Source: JACDAE01 sp034438015 (lineage in GTDB: Bacteria; Chloroflexota; Ktedonobacteria; Ktedonobacterales; Ktedonobacteraceae). From it: a stretch of 64,000 nucleotides of DNA. Both the position numbers and the translations under genes were made by a program. The stretch covers positions 47,713-111,712 of the forward strand of contig DAOTTD010000319.1 in NCBI GenBank assembly GCA_034438015.1. The letters run 5' to 3'. This document shows, piece after piece, positions 61,362 through 64,000 of this stretch; within the stretch, counting starts at the first letter, position 1, and every line of letters starts with the position of its first letter. Below the pieces are notes generated by a model. The model made no database searches. It saw only the letters and a list, made by a program, of their open reading frames with translations, and was not told the origin of the DNA.

Positions 61362-62372
61362 TCATCTGAGCACAAAGCCTGCTGGGAATGGGTCTTCAGG
61401 GTCCAGGACAAATTGCTGGAAGCCGGTGATCCAGGCGCGTCCCTCGATTGTGGGGATGACCCCCGTCATCTCGGGCGTCAGTTGCACCTGCTCTACTAAG
61501 CGCCCGGTGAAGAGTGTGCTGGTAATACTTTCGTGAACAAAGTCCTGGTGCAGAGCTAGCTGGCCCAGACCAAAGAGTTGCGCCATGCGTGCGCTTGTGC
61601 CAGTGCCACATGGTGAGCGGTCCAGGACGCCTGGGGCGATGACCACCGCGTTCCTGGCATGAGCTCCTGCCGCGCTTGCCGGGCCAGTGAAAAGCGTATG
61701 CTTGATCTCGTCAATGTCTGCGTTGAGCGGGTGCTGGATGGGGACCTGTTTCCCAACCGCTGCCATGATCTTCATGCCAGCGTCAATAAGCGCCTGCGCA
61801 TTGCTCTCTTGAACGGTCAAGCCCACTTGCTCGGCTGGTAGGATGCCATAGAAGTTCCCGCCGTAAGCAATGTCGAGTTGGATGGAACCGATGCCGTGTA
61901 CATCTACCTTCACATCTTTGCGATACAGGAAGGATGGTACGTTACGTATTTTGACCTTTTTCACCCTGCCATTCTGTACCGTTGCCTCCGCGGTCACGCG
62001 ACCTGCTGGCGTATCGAAGATTACGCGCGTGAGAGGTTCGACTGCGGAGACCAGTCCCGTTTCGATGGCAACGGTGCAGGTGCCAATTGTGCCATGCCCA
62101 CACATGGGAAGATAGCCATCGACATCGATATATACAACGCCGAGGTCTGCCTCTGGATCGGTAGGCGTGAGGAGGATGACTCCATTCATCGCATTATGCC
62201 CGCGCGGCTCGCACATCAGGAAACCGCGCAGATAGTCCAGGTGCTCTTCGATATAGTGTTTTTTCTCAAACATCGTATGACCTGGCACCTGACCAAAGCC
62301 GCTCGTCACTATGCGCGTCGGCTCGCCTTCGGTGTGCGAATCCACGGCTGTAATCAATTTCTCAAAGCGCAT
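61362..62372 (-). CDS. 4-hydroxyproline 2-epimerase (proline racemase family)
   Basis: This 336-residue protein is of the proline racemase family. Both catalytic Cys are present: LPMCGHGTIGTC and DRSPCGTGTSARMAQ. Family members with Thr in place of the first Cys are dehydratases, so this one should be a true 4-hydroxyproline epimerase turning trans-4-hydroxy-L-proline into cis-4-hydroxy-D-proline. I chose the ATG at 62372 because AGGGA lies 6 bases upstream; a TTG 15 bases earlier is possible. Confidence 0.9.
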   Translation of the reverse strand: MRFEKLITAVDSHTEGEPTRIVTSGFGQVPGHTMFEKKHYIEEHLDYLRGFLMCEPRGHNAMNGVILLTPTDPEADLGVVYIDVDGYLPMCGHGTIGTCTVAIETGLVSAVEPLTRVIFDTPAGRVTAEATVQNGRVKKVKIRNVPSFLYRKDVKVDVHGIGSIQLDIAYGGNFYGILPAEQVGLTVQESNAQALIDAGMKIMAAVGKQVPIQHPLNADIDEIKHTLFTGPASAAGAHARNAVVIAPGVLDRSPCGTGTSARMAQLFGLGQLALHQDFVHESITSTLFTGRLVEQVQLTPEMTGVIPTIEGRAWITGFQQFVLDPEDPFPAGFVLR

Positions 62373-62407
62373 CTTCTTTCCCTTCAAGAAAAATAAGTAG
62401 CTACAGG

Positions 62408-63562
62408 TTAACGCAATACGACCTTCTTAAAACGCGTTGGCCGGAAAGGCGCTATATCCATATCGAGCGCTTGACCCAATATGAGTTGACTGAGCAGCTT
62501 GCTACTGATGGGTCCAAGACCAATCCCTGCCCCTTCATGGCCGGTGTTGATGTAGTAACCTGGCACATTCGGTTCTTCCCCGATAACCGGCAAGTGATCA
62601 GGAGCAAAGGGACGGAAACCAACGTAGGAGCGTAGAGCGTGCGCTGAAGCCAGGATGGGGAAGTAGCGTACTGCTCTCTGTACAATGGCCTGGACCACAT
62701 GCGCCTCGATGGTTGGATCGAAGCCGACAAGCTGGCGACTGCTTCCCAGTAAGATGGTGCCGCTTTTAGTCCCCTCTACTACTGAGGATACCTGAAGGGC
62801 AGCATCACTACTGCTCACTGTATCTGAATAACTTGCCTCAAAGACCTTGTGATGTACGAGCCGGGGCAGCGGCTCAGTGACGACAATATGGCCTTTGCGC
62901 GGCAGGATGGGTAGGTCGAGACCCACCAGCGCTGATATCTGCGAACTCCAGGGACCGGCGGCATTAATCAAGCGCGGCGTCGTTATACGGCCCTTGCTCG
63001 TCATGACGGCGCTGATCACCCCCTGCCCGTCGCGCTCCACGGCTGTTACCTCTGTGTGATCCAGCAGTACAGCCCCGTGTTGCCTGGCACTCTTCACTAG
63101 CGCAGCGCTCGCCAGCATAGGCTGTACCTGCGCATCCTGTGGGAAATAGGCAGCGCCCGTTATATCATGAGCGAGATGGGGTTCAAGTTCGCGCAACTCA
63201 GCGCTCGTCAGCATATGGGCGATGACGCCCGCATCACACAACGCGGCTGTGCGTTCAGTAAGCGAATGGAGATGAGCATCTGTTTCAGCGACCACAACTC
63301 CGCCTTTTTCCTCGAATTCAAAGTCGTCTGGTAAAATGGAAGCCAGCTCTTTCCACGCCAGGCAGCCCTGCTGAGCGAGTGCGAGTTCCGCTCCTGGCTC
63401 TTTGTCTGAGACGAGGATATTCCCTTCACCTGATCCGCTTGTACCGCTTGCAATGCCTTCTCGCTCTACAAGAGCTACCTTGAGTCCTCCCTGTGCGAGA
63501 AAGAACGCACAAGAGGCACCAACGATCCCTGCCCCTATCACGACAGCATCCACATTCATCAA
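62408..63562 (-). CDS. FAD-dependent oxidoreductase (DAAO family), D-hydroxyproline dehydrogenase flavoprotein
   Basis: This 384-residue DAAO-type flavoenzyme has VDAVVIGAGIVGASCAFFLA at the N-terminus, GTSGSGEGNILVSDKEPGAE, and the C-terminal GYYINTGHEGAGIGLGPISS. It is the catalytic beta-type subunit of the hydroxyproline dehydrogenase complex. It is the first gene of the operon. The start codons at 63562 and 63559 have no Shine-Dalgarno sequence because the end of an IscB-type element abuts the ATG within a few bases. Confidence 0.85.
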   Translation of the reverse strand: MMNVDAVVIGAGIVGASCAFFLAQGGLKVALVEREGIASGTSGSGEGNILVSDKEPGAELALAQQGCLAWKELASILPDDFEFEEKGGVVVAETDAHLHSLTERTAALCDAGVIAHMLTSAELRELEPHLAHDITGAAYFPQDAQVQPMLASAALVKSARQHGAVLLDHTEVTAVERDGQGVISAVMTSKGRITTPRLINAAGPWSSQISALVGLDLPILPRKGHIVVTEPLPRLVHHKVFEASYSDTVSSSDAALQVSSVVEGTKSGTILLGSSRQLVGFDPTIEAHVVQAIVQRAVRYFPILASAHALRSYVGFRPFAPDHLPVIGEEPNVPGYYINTGHEGAGIGLGPISSKLLSQLILGQALDMDIAPFRPTRFKKVVLR

Positions 63563-63565
63563 AAA

Positions 63566-63611
63566 GCGGCGTGGAGATCCGTCTCCGTTACGAGACAGGA
63601 GGAAACGCCGC
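63566..63611 (-). repeat. terminal inverted structure of the IscB-type element
   Basis: GCGGCGT (63566-63572) and ACGCCGC (63605-63611) are complementary and enclose GGAGA/TCTCC. Such structured ends occur at the 3' side of IscB elements. It ends 3 bases from the ATG of the hydroxyproline gene. Confidence 0.55.
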
Positions 63612-63980
63612 CCTCCTTTCTACTAACAAGGCCGAAGCCTTCTGGACAACAGCCAACTTTTTGTAACTGGCACTGGCATGGACTTTGGCACCATCAAGGG
63701 TACGTAGATCGAAGTAACCAGAACTCCTCCTCCCAAACACAAAGCAGGTCTGTCCTTGATGCTTCACACAATCAAACAAGCGAAAACCATGCACATACTT
63801 GGGTGCAGTGTTACGCTGCCTCTTGCCACCCTTTCTGATGGTCGCTTTGTGTAGTTGTCGATTGTTCCTTCTCACCATCTTCACCACTTTGGCCTTGCCC
63901 CCTTTCAGTAAAAGGCGTGCTTTGCGTGGTTGACATGGCATTAACGGTTTACTATGACAACTTAAAACGTAAACGAACAA
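63588..63980 (-). CDS. IscB derivative lacking RuvC and HNH (PLMP domain joined to C-terminal domain)
   Basis: This 130-residue protein starts MFVYVLSCHSKPLMPCQPRK, the PLMP N-terminus of IscB proteins, and continues ARLLLKGGKAKVV. After about residue 38 it jumps to RQLHKATIRKGGKRQ and then GFRLFDCVKHQGQ, CFVFGRRSSGYFDLRTLDG and HASASYKKL, the C-terminal target-binding region of IscB. The bridge helix, RuvC and HNH domains of a normal ~400-500-residue IscB are missing. The TTG start has AAAGGAGG 8 bases upstream. It cannot cut DNA but might still bind a guide RNA. Confidence 0.8.
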   Translation of the reverse strand: MFVYVLSCHSKPLMPCQPRKARLLLKGGKAKVVKMVRRNNRQLHKATIRKGGKRQRNTAPKYVHGFRLFDCVKHQGQTCFVFGRRSSGYFDLRTLDGAKVHASASYKKLAVVQKASALLVERRAAFPPVS

Positions 63981-64000
63981 AGCGTTTACCTCCTTTCGGA

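Noticed and set aside
61362..62372. trans-3-hydroxyproline dehydratase
   Set aside because: Both catalytic Cys are present, whereas the dehydratases have Thr in place of the first.

Overview
The window most likely comes from a Ktedonobacteria-type member of the Chloroflexota. This is inferred from gene content only: a contractile injection system full of DUF4157 proteins, SARP/BTAD regulators, mid-range GC, and IS66, TnpB and IscB-type elements together. No rRNA, tRNA or CRISPR array was seen.

Layout. (1) 1-8.3 kb, plus strand: a cell-surface polysaccharide or secondary-metabolite island with a polysaccharide deacetylase (cut by the window edge), a stand-alone thioesterase with a Cys nucleophile, two tandem GT4 glycosyltransferases, a deacetylase-like protein, an IS66 element fused in frame to the tail of a second thioesterase, and a membrane-anchored secreted protein. 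(2) 8.3-13.4 kb: a small winged-helix protein, a flippase remnant, an ATP-grasp ligase and a nitrilase-family amidase, divergent from a C45 Ntn-hydrolase; all three enzymes make or break amide bonds. (3) 13.4-24.4 kb: slipin, Dps, a large BTAD-AAA-TPR regulator broken by a 6-C run, an ECF sigma factor, an APC permease broken by two frameshifts, a phage-type small protein and an acyl-CoA-ligase/TetR chimera. A direct-repeat motif (GCGTTA, spaced 12 then 11 bp) recurs at five places here and looks like the operator of a SARP-type regulator.

(4) 24.4-55.5 kb, all minus strand: an almost unbroken 31-kb operon for an extracellular contractile injection system (eCIS). It encodes sheath, tube, gp26-like protein, DUF4255 terminator, AAA+ ATPase, LysM and CIS-tube adaptors, hub, gpV spike, PAAR-like tip, gp25, two J-like baseplate proteins, a tail-protein-I/beta-helix protein and DUF6519. 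Three DUF4157 (eCIS core) proteins sit within it. One ends in an HNH nuclease-like domain and another has a pre-toxin TG motif followed by a PD-(D/E)XK-like nuclease end, so both read as injected toxins. A pentapeptide-repeat protein follows the latter. There are no head, terminase, portal or lysis genes and no T6SS membrane complex, which argues against a prophage or T6SS.

(5) 55.7-58.3 kb: a TnpB (IS1341-type) insertion separates the eCIS operon from a SARP/BTAD regulator, its probable controller. (6) 58.6-63.6 kb, minus strand: a trans-4-hydroxy-L-proline catabolic operon (D-Hyp dehydrogenase flavoprotein, 4-Hyp epimerase, DHDPS-family deaminase, 2Fe-2S subunit, second flavoprotein). (7) 63.6-64 kb: an IscB derivative that has lost its RuvC and HNH domains, inserted directly against the first gene of that operon.
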